From positions 1 to 64,000 of the forward strand of contig JAHDEM010000002.1 of NCBI GenBank assembly GCA_020628895.1: DNA of 64,000 nucleotides. Direction: 5' to 3'. Each line of letters starts with the position of its first letter. Position 1 is the first letter of the stretch. Source of the stretch: Candidatus Endobugula sp. (GTDB taxonomy: Bacteria > Pseudomonadota > Gammaproteobacteria > Pseudomonadales > Cellvibrionaceae). Under the pieces are notes generated by a model, which ran no database searches, had not been told where the DNA came from, and was given only the letters and a program-made list of their open reading frames with translations. Of the stretch, positions 9,894 to 19,480 are shown piece after piece. Position numbers and translations under genes: made by a program.

Positions 9894-10095
9894 AGAGGTC
9901 TGTAGGTTCGAATCCCGTATCCTTTTCTGCAATTTTTATCGCACGTTTTAGGGTTTTAACTTTATCTTTTCTGTTCTGGTATTCTTTTTCAAGGCGCTCG
10001 AATATCGGCAGGTATTTATCGCCATATCGTGCCACAATTTTTGCAGCCTGATGATACGCCCTTTTAATTTGTGCCAAGCTTAATTGATCACTCAT
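9892..10095 (-). CDS. Small helical protein in integrase module
   Basis: MSDQLSLAQIKRAYHQAAKIVARYGDKYLPIFERLEKEYQNRKDKVKTLKRAIKIAEKDTGFEPTDL. Confidence 0.55.
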   Translation of the reverse strand: MSDQLSLAQIKRAYHQAAKIVARYGDKYLPIFERLEKEYQNRKDKVKTLKRAIKIAEKDTGFEPTDL

Positions 10096-10372
10096 GCAGC
10101 CCCCTCTGATGATAGAGGTGTGGGCACTTAATCCATTCATGCAAATCTTTCAGGTAAAACGCCTCGCGAATACGCTTGCCTGTTGAGGACAATGTTCTGG
10201 GTTTGGGGAATGTGCCGCAATCAATGCGCCTTAGTATTTCGTGCTTGGGAATGCCGCATAGGCGAGCGGCAAGCTTGAGAGGGATAAGCGCATTGCTCTG
10301 GATCATAAGCGCCGCTGTTACCTGCGCTTCAAAATCCGCTTTTATGCTTTTGCCGTTTAATAACTCATCCAT
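10088..10372 (-). CDS. AlpA-like HTH protein (probable recombination directionality factor/regulator)
   Basis: LIPLKLAARLCGIPKHEILRRIDCGTFPKPRTLSSTGKRIREAFYLKDLHEWI. Confidence 0.75.
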   Translation of the reverse strand: MDELLNGKSIKADFEAQVTAALMIQSNALIPLKLAARLCGIPKHEILRRIDCGTFPKPRTLSSTGKRIREAFYLKDLHEWIKCPHLYHQRGLHE

Positions 10373-10533
10373 GGGGCTTTCCTTTTATAGGAAGCGGTAA
10401 CAGCAAATGCTGCATCGCTTCCTTGCACCCATGTTTGAAAATTAGCTACGCGCCTGTTGGTAACAGGTAATCGCTTTCTCAGAATTAAGCCACGTATCTA
10501 TTAATATCATACGTGTTGTATCTTAATTATTCG

Positions 10534-12090
10534 TTAATCGTTCGGAATTGACGGCTCTGCTTTACCGTCCAGTGCGCCTTGAACAAGTGAACCCAAGAAT
10601 TTCGTAAATGGCTCTATGTTTTGATTTGTGCTCGCCTCTTCAAGTGCAGCCATGTAATCATTGCGCTTTTCCAGCGGCACAATCGTCCAAGGGTAGCCGC
10701 CGCTTGCCAGCATGGCATTCATCAAAAAACGCCCTGTGCGACCATTACCATCCATATAGGGATGAATATAGACAAAGATAAAATGCCCCAGCACAACACG
10801 CACAGCGGCATTTTCTTCGGCTTGCAGCAACTCAAAAAACGCTGGCATAGCATCGCGCACAGCCTCTCGGCTTGGCGGTGTGTGCATGGAGCGACGGATA
10901 AAAACAGGTGCATTCCGATAACCAGCAAGGTCAGCAGGCTTGTGAATACCAGCCGTCACTCCGGGCGCAAACATTTCACGATACCATACGCGATGATCAT
11001 TATCGACGACTTCCCCTGCATTATGCCCATCGAGTATTTGCTCGATGCTCTTGCGCACGGCTTGATAAGCCTGCCAATAGCCCCTAGCTGCTAGGGCATT
11101 AAGCCGCTCTTTATCATCGGCATTTTGTTCTGGGTTCCAGTCTCCAGTGCGAACGCGATTGATCAACTCAGGCGTTACACGATATCCCTCAATGGAAAGG
11201 GAGTGATAGGCATCGGTCACATACACATCTTCAACATGCTGCATGTATGCGGTTTTATCAACACTTTGCGGGGGTGATGCTGGAAAGTGCGCTATCACAG
11301 TTTCCCGCATATCCTGCCACATAAGCCGAATACGATTGACGTATGGGGATTGTTCGCGCCGTGAGAATCTTAGACTGGATTGTTGCTCAAACGGGTCAGT
11401 TTCGCGCAAGTCATACCCAGCCGCGCGCATTGTGCCCATAATATCGTCGGCAATTTGAGCGCGGCCAATATTCCTGAATGCACCCGCCAAGCGGCCAGCA
11501 ATAGAGCTATGCCCACCCTCTAGTAATTGCTCTAAGACTTCAGAGGCATCACTGATCATGGATAATGCCGCGCGCATATCCGTTGGGTTCTGAGTAAAGC
11601 TTTGCTTGCTACAGGCAATCAAAGCAGCAGGAAGGCTATATATGCGCAAACCGTTTTTGGTCGTCACCTGAGCAAGTTCAGGGAGCGCAGCGCGAATATC
11701 TAGTAAAGACGTGCCGTGAGGTAATTCTGTTACATTGTTCCGTGCCTTGGTGGCTCGAACTAATAACTGTTTGGGCACGGTCATATTTTCGGTATGAAGT
11801 GCGATAGATTGCTCAGGTGATAAACACCAGTCGTCGCCTTTTAGGTGATTAAGGTAGGCTGCACAAAATTGCCAGAATGACGCATACCAAGCCGTGCTTT
11901 CCCCGCGCGTTTCATCGGGGCGTGCTGGTACATACCAGCCCTTGATAACTTCCTCAAGGAAGCCGTTTTGAACGAGGCGTTCACGATGAGTGCGCGAGAG
12001 GTCGGCTGAGCGTATGGCAACTGAGCCATTTGTCTGAAGGTCGTGAAGGGCTTCTAATGCATCAGCCAGTTTTTCGGAAGGGGTCGCCAT
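10534..12090 (-). CDS. Fic-domain protein with AbiEi-antitoxin-like/winged-helix N-terminus
   Basis: HPYMDGNGRTGRFLMN Fic motif; N-terminus LQTNGSVAIRSADLSRTHRERLVQNGFLEEVIKGWYVP. Confidence 0.9.
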   Translation of the reverse strand: MATPSEKLADALEALHDLQTNGSVAIRSADLSRTHRERLVQNGFLEEVIKGWYVPARPDETRGESTAWYASFWQFCAAYLNHLKGDDWCLSPEQSIALHTENMTVPKQLLVRATKARNNVTELPHGTSLLDIRAALPELAQVTTKNGLRIYSLPAALIACSKQSFTQNPTDMRAALSMISDASEVLEQLLEGGHSSIAGRLAGAFRNIGRAQIADDIMGTMRAAGYDLRETDPFEQQSSLRFSRREQSPYVNRIRLMWQDMRETVIAHFPASPPQSVDKTAYMQHVEDVYVTDAYHSLSIEGYRVTPELINRVRTGDWNPEQNADDKERLNALAARGYWQAYQAVRKSIEQILDGHNAGEVVDNDHRVWYREMFAPGVTAGIHKPADLAGYRNAPVFIRRSMHTPPSREAVRDAMPAFFELLQAEENAAVRVVLGHFIFVYIHPYMDGNGRTGRFLMNAMLASGGYPWTIVPLEKRNDYMAALEEASTNQNIEPFTKFLGSLVQGALDGKAEPSIPND

Positions 12091-12102
12091 GGTGGTTCTT
12101 CT

Positions 12103-12185
12103 CGCTTATCGTGCGTATCTTTTATTCGCTTATTATGTTGTATCATTATTCGCTTATTGTGTCGAGCCATAATTCGCTTATTGTG
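12103..12185. promoter_or_regulatory. Four direct repeats CGCTTATTGTG at exact 24-bp spacing upstream of fic
   Basis: CGCTTAT starts at 12103, 12127, 12151, 12175. Confidence 0.85.
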
Positions 12186-12231
12186 CGCAAATGGTGTAAG
12201 CAGTTGAGTATTTAGAAGCTACATTTGCCCA

Positions 12232-12552
12232 TTATTCGGTGTCCCCTAGTAAGCCTTGCCACGGGTCTTCATCCAGAGGCTTCTTGTTTTGAGTATCGGC
12301 GGAGGTCGTTGTGTTGTCGTCTAATACTGCCAATACGGTGGCCAGCCTCTCTTGTGGAATGAACAGTAATTCGCTCTTGAGCCCCTTTGCGATCAACTCA
12401 AGGGTATCTAGCCGTGGATTGCCTTTGGATTCCAGTCGCTGATATTGCTGGCGCGACATTCCAACGCGCATCATCATATCGTGCTGTTTGAGTGCTAACT
12501 CTAATCGGCGTTTTTTGATTTGTTTGAGTAGTGAATCCATATTGAAGCTCAT
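12232..12552 (-). CDS. XRE/HipB-like HTH regulator
   Basis: IKKRRLELALKQHDMMMRVGMSRQQYQRLESKGNPRLDTLELIAKGLKSELLFIPQERL...DEDPWQGLLGD. Confidence 0.8.
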   Translation of the reverse strand: MSFNMDSLLKQIKKRRLELALKQHDMMMRVGMSRQQYQRLESKGNPRLDTLELIAKGLKSELLFIPQERLATVLAVLDDNTTTSADTQNKKPLDEDPWQGLLGDTE

Positions 12553-12722
12553 ATGTTGCTATTTCTTGATTAAGAAACATATTGGTTTCTTTTTTAAACT
12601 TAGGCAACACATAAGTTGCTATTCTGGCGATAGCATGACTATCAATTGCCTGATTTTCTCTTCATAAAAGTTCTTTACAAGAACGCTTTTCTTGCTACTG
12701 ATAGATGAGAAAGTGAGGAAGA

Positions 12723-13103
12723 ATGAAGCCCAGCTATAAGAAAATAGGTTTGTTCGTTTTGATCGGCATCGTCTCTTGGGGCATATACGAATACTTTAGG
12801 CTCGGCTTGCATACTCGCCCAGATATGCCAGAGGGAGCATGGAGTATTGTTTCCAAATCAGGAACCCGCGCAATCGTTGTTGATATTCCAGACGAAAGAC
12901 TTGAGCGGAAATACTTCCTAATGCCGACCGCAGAAACTCCAGAGTGGTTTAAGGATGCATGGTCATTTTGCGAGCAGGCAACAGATGAGCAAAAAGAGCT
13001 TAACCCACCTGATCGTGGAATGAGGCTGGAAGGGTTTTGTTCAATCAATGCGGATGGTGAAATAATCTACACGGCTGTTTTGCAATCCGCACCAAGGTTA
13101 TAA
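12723..13103 (+). CDS. Hypothetical membrane-anchored protein
   Basis: N-terminal TM KKIGLFVLIGIVSWGIYEYF. Confidence 0.5.
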   Translation: MKPSYKKIGLFVLIGIVSWGIYEYFRLGLHTRPDMPEGAWSIVSKSGTRAIVVDIPDERLERKYFLMPTAETPEWFKDAWSFCEQATDEQKELNPPDRGMRLEGFCSINADGEIIYTAVLQSAPRL

Positions 13104-13880
13104 GCCCCCAGCCAGTTTTCTCAATTTGCAGAGCAAGTAGCGCAAGGCGCTACGGAAAACTGACTGGCCGCCAAGCCCACCCTATATGACCTGATGGCAA
13201 TGCCATCGATCATCCGACTGCCTTGATGATGATTCAACATCACGCTTGTAATCGATATCGACAGTCGGTAAACAGGTGGTGGGCGCGGAGCATTAAAGAG
13301 TAAGCTTCTGCCCTTGGGGCAGGCCTCAGCAACACCGTCATCGTGAAGATAAGACAAGAGTGACTAGGAATAAATTGCTGCAATTCAGCATAGTTCCGCT
13401 ATTGGCGCGGCTTTACGATGACCGCAAGATGTGTGCGTGTAGTACAAAATCGGAGATTTTTCCCTCCCCGCACCTATCTTGAGAAGGACGTTGCCCCGTC
13501 CGTTCTATCCTCAGGCGGCGCTCTAAGCATCGAATTATCATTCTCTGACAAGAGCTTATCTGGTGCGCAATCCATAGTGATTGGTATGCTGCACCAGCGA
13601 ACGATTGGCCGTTCGATCACCACTTATGGGAGCCTCCGAGCTACCCCTAAGAACCCCATGGGCAAGGCTGAGATTTTGCTCTCCCCTTGCATCCCCATCA
13701 ACCAGAAAGGAGAAGTTAGCTCTCCCTTCATGGACTTCCCATCAATCAAAGGGGCATGTCATAGCCCCTCATGAACTCCCTCGACCAACCCTGCGCGGGT
13801 TGGATGCCGTAAGCGTTTCGACGCTTAACCACGACCACTGTTTCGCCAGTGGACGACGACCAAGATGCGACCTTGGATGC
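13104..13880 (+). ncRNA. Candidate large structured non-coding RNA (strand tentative)
   Basis: ORF-poor about 0.77 kb with about a dozen perfect stems, e.g. GTAGCGC-AAG-GCGCTAC (13137-13153), CCGACTG/CAGTCGG (13214/13262), CTGCCC-TTG-GGGCAG (13308), GTCATCGT/ACGATGAC (13337/13415), TGGTGC/GCACCA (13561/13591), CGAACG/CGTTCG (13598/13610), CCAACCC/GGGTTGG (13785/13797), TAAGCGT-TTCG-ACGCTTA (13810-13827), CCACTG/CAGTGG (13835/13847). Confidence 0.6.
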
Positions 13881-13883
13881 GCC

Positions 13884-14939
13884 TTATGATTCTGTAGTAG
13901 TCGGCAATACGGCGATTTGAATATTGGGAAAGCTCTTCTTTAATGTTTCGATAGTGTCAAATGTTCTAACTCCCCACTGGTTCGTAAGAACATAGGTCTT
14001 TCCATTTGATCGAAACGGTTCACCCTCACTGGTAAAGAAGCGTTTCGCACGAATTACTTTGCCACCAGAATGTCCATCCATAATGGCCTCATAGACCTCT
14101 TGATCACTTAGCTCACCATCAAGAACCTCGAATATGCTCCATGAAATTGCGTTATTTATCTCCTCAGGACTAACGCCGCTTCGGATGATTTCTGCGACAA
14201 TATTGAACATCATCCAGCGCTTACTAAGGCCAGTAAATTTGGCACTTCCAATCGAAACATCATATTTGGTGAAATCTCTGGAGCTATTTCTTGCCTCACG
14301 TTCTTTTTGCTTTTTCTCGCGTATTCTGACCTGATAATCGGCTACTTCAGGAATCGGAATGACGGTCTGAACGTCCAGTAGTATCTCTCCATTGCTTTTG
14401 TACGGGTGCATTCGAATACAGCGAATATCAAGTCCAAAATCGTTGAGCCACATCACCGATGTTGTCAGCTCTTTGGAGAATTCAGCAGAAGCCAGAATAA
14501 TCTTTACCTCTTGCGCAAACTGCTCTTCATCAGGCTCATTCCACTCAAGGAATTCAAGCAGGTTTTCAGTCGCATCAGCTTCAATATTATTGTCAGCCAG
14601 ATAACGCTCATAGATCGCGACCAGCTTGCTAAATGTCAATGTAGAAATCATGGAAGCATAACGGATTGCTTGTAACTCCATATGGCCGCCATCCTCCGTG
14701 CGCTTAAGCTCAATCACAACGAGGTTTGCATCTTTATCTATGCCCAATAAATCAATTCTGCGCCTGCTATCTTCCCATTCGCCGAACTCCTCAGCTACCA
14801 CCAAAGTATCTGGAGCGATAACGTCTATTTGGGTCTTCAGCATTGTTTGCAGATTCTCACGCTCACGAAGGCCTTGCTGACTAAAGGTTGTTCGCTCAAT
14901 TGGAATGATTTTGTCGTCAAAAACTTTGTATATGGGCAT
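13884..14939 (-). CDS. PDDEXK-type nuclease-like protein
   Basis: RRRIDLLGIDKDANLVVIELKRTEDGG (D...ExK), with C-terminal region of unknown function. Confidence 0.7.
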   Translation of the reverse strand: MPIYKVFDDKIIPIERTTFSQQGLRERENLQTMLKTQIDVIAPDTLVVAEEFGEWEDSRRRIDLLGIDKDANLVVIELKRTEDGGHMELQAIRYASMISTLTFSKLVAIYERYLADNNIEADATENLLEFLEWNEPDEEQFAQEVKIILASAEFSKELTTSVMWLNDFGLDIRCIRMHPYKSNGEILLDVQTVIPIPEVADYQVRIREKKQKEREARNSSRDFTKYDVSIGSAKFTGLSKRWMMFNIVAEIIRSGVSPEEINNAISWSIFEVLDGELSDQEVYEAIMDGHSGGKVIRAKRFFTSEGEPFRSNGKTYVLTNQWGVRTFDTIETLKKSFPNIQIAVLPTTTES

Positions 14940-14956
14940 TTAATTTCTCTTTCTTT

Positions 14957-16405
14957 CTAAATAAACTTAGCTCGAAGCCATTCTTCCAGCCTACGCGTTG
15001 CAATCACATCATCGCGGTTATAGCCGAGTATTTCGGCCTTTAACTGAGCTTTCATATCTGGATCGTTTTCAGCCAAAAAACGGTTGAATTGAACCACCGA
15101 CCATTGCGAGCCTGAACTGTCATCTTCCCATTGAAAATTCACCAAATCCTTGTGCTTACAAATGTCCTTCAGGCCATAACCTTGTAATGGCAAAACAAGG
15201 CTATCGAGTACAGGCTTTTGCATATCAAATAGTGGGCTTTCTTCACCAAGCAGATACAGGACGGTTTCATTGCTTTCCATGTCATAGCGCTTGGCGTAGC
15301 TTCGTATCGTTGTTCGCTCGTGCTGCGAATAGTGAGCAAGTACCAAATCAGCATAGCGCTCACGGTATTCTTCGATTTTGGTAAGGAACTCCATCCAGCC
15401 TTGTCTATCTTGCTCGGCAGTATCCGTCCATACATATTCGAAGTCGGCATTCCTAAAGTCGGGTACTAAAAAGCCCCAAAGATACACATGCTTTTCGCCA
15501 TTCCCCGTAAGTGGATTGTCCTCGATATCAAAATGTACCCAGTGACCATCGGGAAGGCTCACGGGCGCAATTTGATGCACTTCGCCACTGAAATATGATT
15601 GTGCCTGCAATATGGCACGCTGCTTCTTTTCATGGCCTTTGAGGTAAGGCACATCGGGTAAGCTTTCAGGTGAGCTTCCGGCCAATTCCGATATCGTATT
15701 AATACCGTGTTTTTCCAGCCCATCGGCTGCGCGGCCTTGCACACCGTAAAGCAATGAAACTTCTTCCTTCGCCTCAAAGGCAGGTTTGCAATGTGTGTAA
15801 TAAGGGCATGCGCGGCATTTGCTATGGCCATAGCGAACCATTGGCTCTGTATCACTGGCCAGTAGCTCCCGCATTTCGGTGACAAACTGGTTGGTGAGCG
15901 GGTTGGTTTCGTCGCCAATTTCAGCGGTATCACCGTCACCTAAGAATACAATGGCAGGTAAATTTGCATTAAGTATTCGACGATAAAAGCCAAGCTGTAC
16001 CTGTATTTCCTTTTTATCTTCACTGAGGGATAGTTTGGCATCGGCTGGTTGATACTCACCACTGGCATGGCGGATCAAGAAGTCAGGATAGCCCACAAGA
16101 TGATTTTCCTTATCAAGCAACTGGGCTTGGTAAATCACATCAACACCTTCGGCCATAAGCCTTTGCGTATCTTCTGGTGAAGTGGCCGTATGCACCGACT
16201 TTTCATTCATTAGCTGGGTTAGTACCGCTTGCTCATGAGCAAGGCCAAGCTCAATGATCAAAGCCTCAAAGGCATCCTCTGCCTCTTCAACTTCCAGTTC
16301 GCCCAAAGCCTCGGGATAGTTATCCAGCCATACACGGCGCGCGCACAACGCCCAAGAGCTGGCATCACTTGGCTTGATATAGGCTTGGGTTGGCGCGTTG
16401 TTCAT
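14957..16405 (-). CDS. TM0106-type RecB-like nuclease with RNase H-like C-terminus
   Basis: WALCARRVWLDNYP, GYPDFLIRHASGEYQPADAKLS, CRACPYYTHC, HFDIEDNPLTGNGEKHVYLWGFL, YNRDDVIATRRLEEWL. Confidence 0.82.
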   Translation of the reverse strand: MNNAPTQAYIKPSDASSWALCARRVWLDNYPEALGELEVEEAEDAFEALIIELGLAHEQAVLTQLMNEKSVHTATSPEDTQRLMAEGVDVIYQAQLLDKENHLVGYPDFLIRHASGEYQPADAKLSLSEDKKEIQVQLGFYRRILNANLPAIVFLGDGDTAEIGDETNPLTNQFVTEMRELLASDTEPMVRYGHSKCRACPYYTHCKPAFEAKEEVSLLYGVQGRAADGLEKHGINTISELAGSSPESLPDVPYLKGHEKKQRAILQAQSYFSGEVHQIAPVSLPDGHWVHFDIEDNPLTGNGEKHVYLWGFLVPDFRNADFEYVWTDTAEQDRQGWMEFLTKIEEYRERYADLVLAHYSQHERTTIRSYAKRYDMESNETVLYLLGEESPLFDMQKPVLDSLVLPLQGYGLKDICKHKDLVNFQWEDDSSGSQWSVVQFNRFLAENDPDMKAQLKAEILGYNRDDVIATRRLEEWLRAKFI

Positions 16406-16534
16406 CTAAAGTCCGTCAATTCGGTTGGCTGCAAACAATTTAGTGCAGAAACTCCAACAATCATAGGTGTTTTTGGTTGTTCCTTCCTCTATTTTCCCAT
16501 ATTCTCCCCTATAGTTATGAGGGTGATACATGCT

Positions 16535-16717
16535 ATGACAGATCGAATATTGACCTTAAAAGAGGTCGCGGCGTATTTAAAACTCGCTGAGAAAACCGCC
16601 TATAAGCTGGCAGCAGCAGATAAGCTGCCCGGTTTTAAGGTTGGAGGGAGCTGGCGCTTTAAAAAAGAAGATATCGACCAGTGGATCGAAGAGCAAAAGA
16701 ACACGAATAAAGGGTAA
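16535..16717 (+). CDS. Excisionase-family/MerR-like HTH protein
   Basis: MTDRILTLKEVAAYLKLAEKTAYKLAAADKLPGFKVGGSWRFKKEDIDQWIEEQ. Confidence 0.85.
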   Translation: MTDRILTLKEVAAYLKLAEKTAYKLAAADKLPGFKVGGSWRFKKEDIDQWIEEQKNTNKG

Positions 16718-16723
16718 AACCAC

Positions 16724-19480
16724 TTGAACGCAGTTGAAATAGAAGAAGCCATATCGTTACTCGCTGAGCAAGACTTTGACTCAGCTAGTTTCCCGTATGC
16801 CTTTTTAGAGGCGTTCGGAAATAAACCTGCCACCATTAAACGCCTACAAAGCGGTAATACGAATTCCTCTGATATCGACGGAGGTGTTTTACAGCGAAAT
16901 AACATCCATATAGCTACGTGTAGTGAGGGCTTGGTATCTGAAACGCTAACGCGGTTGAAAGAAAGCCCAGCAACAGCCAAAGGCAAAGCGAAGTTTGTGG
17001 TTGCCACAGATGGGATTGACTTTGAGGCTGAAGATTTAACCTCCGATGATCCGCCAGTCGTTTGCCGCTTTAACGAATTTCCTGACCACTTTGGCTTTTT
17101 CTTGCCTTTGGCTGGCATTACGACAGTTAAGCAAATCCGCGAAAGTTCATTTGATATCAAGGCAACTGGGCGTCTTAACAGGCTTTATATCGAGCTTCTT
17201 AAAGATAACCCTGAATGGGGCACGGAAGAACGCCGCCATGATATGAACCACTTCATGGCTCGCCTGATTTTCTGCTTCTTCGCAGAAGATACCGATATTT
17301 TCAATGGCGAGGGCTTGTTTACCAAGACCATTGAGCAGATGAGTGAGCGGGATTCTTCAAATACGCACGAAATTATGAGTGAAGTATTCCGAGCAATGGA
17401 TACTTCTATTGAAGATAGAGCTGGTGCTAATCTACCGCGATGGGCTGATACCTTCCCCTATGTGAATGGTGGCCTCTTCTCGGGTAATACTGATGCTCCA
17501 CGTTTCAGTAAGATTGCGCGATCTTACCTTATTCATATTGGGAATTTGGATTGGACGAAAATCAATCCTGATATTTTTGGTTCAATGATCCAAGCAGTGA
17601 CGGATGAAGAAGAGCGTGGCGCGCTTGGTCTGCATTACACCTCAGTGCCAAATATTTTAAAAGTTCTGAACCCGCTATTTCTTGATGATCTTCGAGCGAA
17701 ACTTGAAGAGGCTGGTGATAGTCCTCAAAAGTTACTCAATCTTCGCAAGCGTATGGCGAAAATACGCGTTTTTGACCCTGCCTGTGGTTCAGGGAATTTT
17801 CTCGTTATCTCCTATAAGGAAATGCGAGCTATTGAAGCTGAGATAAATAAACGTAGAGGTGAATCTGGTAGGAGGTCAGATATTCCCCTAACGAATTATC
17901 GGGGCATAGAGCTTCGAGAATTCCCCGCTGAAATCGCCCGGTTGGCACTAATCATTGCTGAATATCAATGCGACGTACTTTATCGAGGTCAAAAAGAAGC
18001 TCTTGCTGAGTTTTTACCTCTTGATGCAATGAACTGGATTATATGTGGAAACGCGCTCAGGCTTGATTGGCTGGGAGTATGTCGCCCTACAGGGAAAGGG
18101 GTTAAAGTCAAAGCAGATGATCTATTTGGCACACCTCTTGATCAAACAGAAATAGATTTTGAGAATGAAGGGGGTGAGACATTTTTGTGTGGAAACCCTC
18201 CATATATAGGCGATAAAAAGCAAAGCAAGGATCAAAAAAGTGACATAGAAAATATTTTCAGTGGCTTAACGAAAAGCTGGAAATCGCTAGATTATATATG
18301 CGGATTTTTTTACAAGGCACATCAATATCTTCAGCATGTTAAAGGTGTGTGTGCTTTTGTATCGACGAATTCTATAGTTCAAGGTCAACACGTTCCACGT
18401 TTTTGGCCATTGGTCTTAGAAGGCAGCGAAATAGTATTTGCTGTTACATCTTTTAAATGGTCGAACTTGGCGACTAATAAAGCTGGAGTAACCTGTGTCG
18501 TCGTTGGTATGGGATGGAGGGGTATTAAACGGAGTAAGGTTTTATATCAGGAAGAAAGCGTAAGAACTGTAGAAAATATATCTCCATATCTGGCGCCAGG
18601 TGAAGACATAATAGTTTCACCGTCAAGTAAATCTATCTCAGGATTGCCGAAATTGACATTAGGAAATGTGCCAAAGGATGATGGTGGACTACTGATGAGC
18701 AGTTCCGATTTGGATGCCCTGGGACTGACGCTTCAAGAAAAGCAGAAGTGGGTTAAAAAAGCGCTAGGTTCTACTGAATTTATTCAGGGGCGTTCTAGGT
18801 ATTGTTTATGGCTATCAGATGAAGATTTAGTCGATGCCGTAAAAAACTCTGCAATACATAGGAGAATAGAGCATGTCCGATCATTTCGAGAGAAAAGTGT
18901 TGACCCGGGCATGGCTCCAATGGCTAAGCGCCCTCATCAATTTCGTGAAATGAATGTTCCTAAAAATTTCGCAATTGTCGTTCCCAGAGTTAGTTCAGAA
19001 AATCGAGATTACCTTCCAACAGGGTTTATCGGTGAAGATTCAATAATCACGGACAGAAATTACGCTATGTATGATGCTCCGGCATGGAGTATGTCTATTG
19101 TTGCTTCAAGGCTACATTGGGTCTGGATTGGAACGGTTTGCGTAAGAATGAGAACTGATTTTTCATACTCAAATACGCTAGGCTGGAATACTTTCCCTGT
19201 TCCTAAACTCACCGAAAAGAATAAAGAAGATTTGACCAAATGCGCAGAAGACATTCTTCTCGCCCGCGAAGCGCATTTTCCCGCCACTATTGCCGATCTC
19301 TATGATCCTGAAAAAATGCCAGATGATTTGCGCAGGGCACACGAGCGCAATGACGAGGTATTAGAGCGCATATACATTGGACGTAAGTTCAAGAATGACA
19401 CTGAGCGACTTGAAAAGCTTTTTGACCTCTATACAAAAATGACCAAATCCACTTCCAACTCTAAGAAAAAGGTATCTTGA
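16724..19480 (+). CDS. MmeI-like class I N6-adenine DNA methyltransferase
   Basis: IRVFDPACGSGNFLVISYKEMRAIE (motif I), FLCGNPPYIGDKKQS (NPPY), HDMNHFMARLIFCFFAEDTDIF. Confidence 0.88.
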   Translation: MNAVEIEEAISLLAEQDFDSASFPYAFLEAFGNKPATIKRLQSGNTNSSDIDGGVLQRNNIHIATCSEGLVSETLTRLKESPATAKGKAKFVVATDGIDFEAEDLTSDDPPVVCRFNEFPDHFGFFLPLAGITTVKQIRESSFDIKATGRLNRLYIELLKDNPEWGTEERRHDMNHFMARLIFCFFAEDTDIFNGEGLFTKTIEQMSERDSSNTHEIMSEVFRAMDTSIEDRAGANLPRWADTFPYVNGGLFSGNTDAPRFSKIARSYLIHIGNLDWTKINPDIFGSMIQAVTDEEERGALGLHYTSVPNILKVLNPLFLDDLRAKLEEAGDSPQKLLNLRKRMAKIRVFDPACGSGNFLVISYKEMRAIEAEINKRRGESGRRSDIPLTNYRGIELREFPAEIARLALIIAEYQCDVLYRGQKEALAEFLPLDAMNWIICGNALRLDWLGVCRPTGKGVKVKADDLFGTPLDQTEIDFENEGGETFLCGNPPYIGDKKQSKDQKSDIENIFSGLTKSWKSLDYICGFFYKAHQYLQHVKGVCAFVSTNSIVQGQHVPRFWPLVLEGSEIVFAVTSFKWSNLATNKAGVTCVVVGMGWRGIKRSKVLYQEESVRTVENISPYLAPGEDIIVSPSSKSISGLPKLTLGNVPKDDGGLLMSSSDLDALGLTLQEKQKWVKKALGSTEFIQGRSRYCLWLSDEDLVDAVKNSAIHRRIEHVRSFREKSVDPGMAPMAKRPHQFREMNVPKNFAIVVPRVSSENRDYLPTGFIGEDSIITDRNYAMYDAPAWSMSIVASRLHWVWIGTVCVRMRTDFSYSNTLGWNTFPVPKLTEKNKEDLTKCAEDILLAREAHFPATIADLYDPEKMPDDLRRAHERNDEVLERIYIGRKFKNDTERLEKLFDLYTKMTKSTSNSKKKVS

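Noticed and set aside
9892-9920. GTAGGTTCGAATCCCGTATCC at 9906 as another tRNA fragment
   Set aside because: Resembles a T-loop, but flanking bases do not form a T-stem and it encodes the C-terminus (GFEPTDL) of a small ORF; too weak to call.
13104-13880. Integron attC array, group II intron, tmRNA, RNase P RNA or HEARO/omega RNA
   Set aside because: No GTTRRRY/RYYYAAC attC cores, no domain V-like sequence or intron RT, no tRNA-like ends, no RNase P core sequence recognised, and no IsrB/TnpB ORF adjacent.
13121-13889. Short ORFs in the structured region (13121..13357-, 13418..13774+, 13581..13889+)
   Set aside because: Low-complexity or random-looking translations, no convincing RBS or family features, overlapping one another on both strands/frames.
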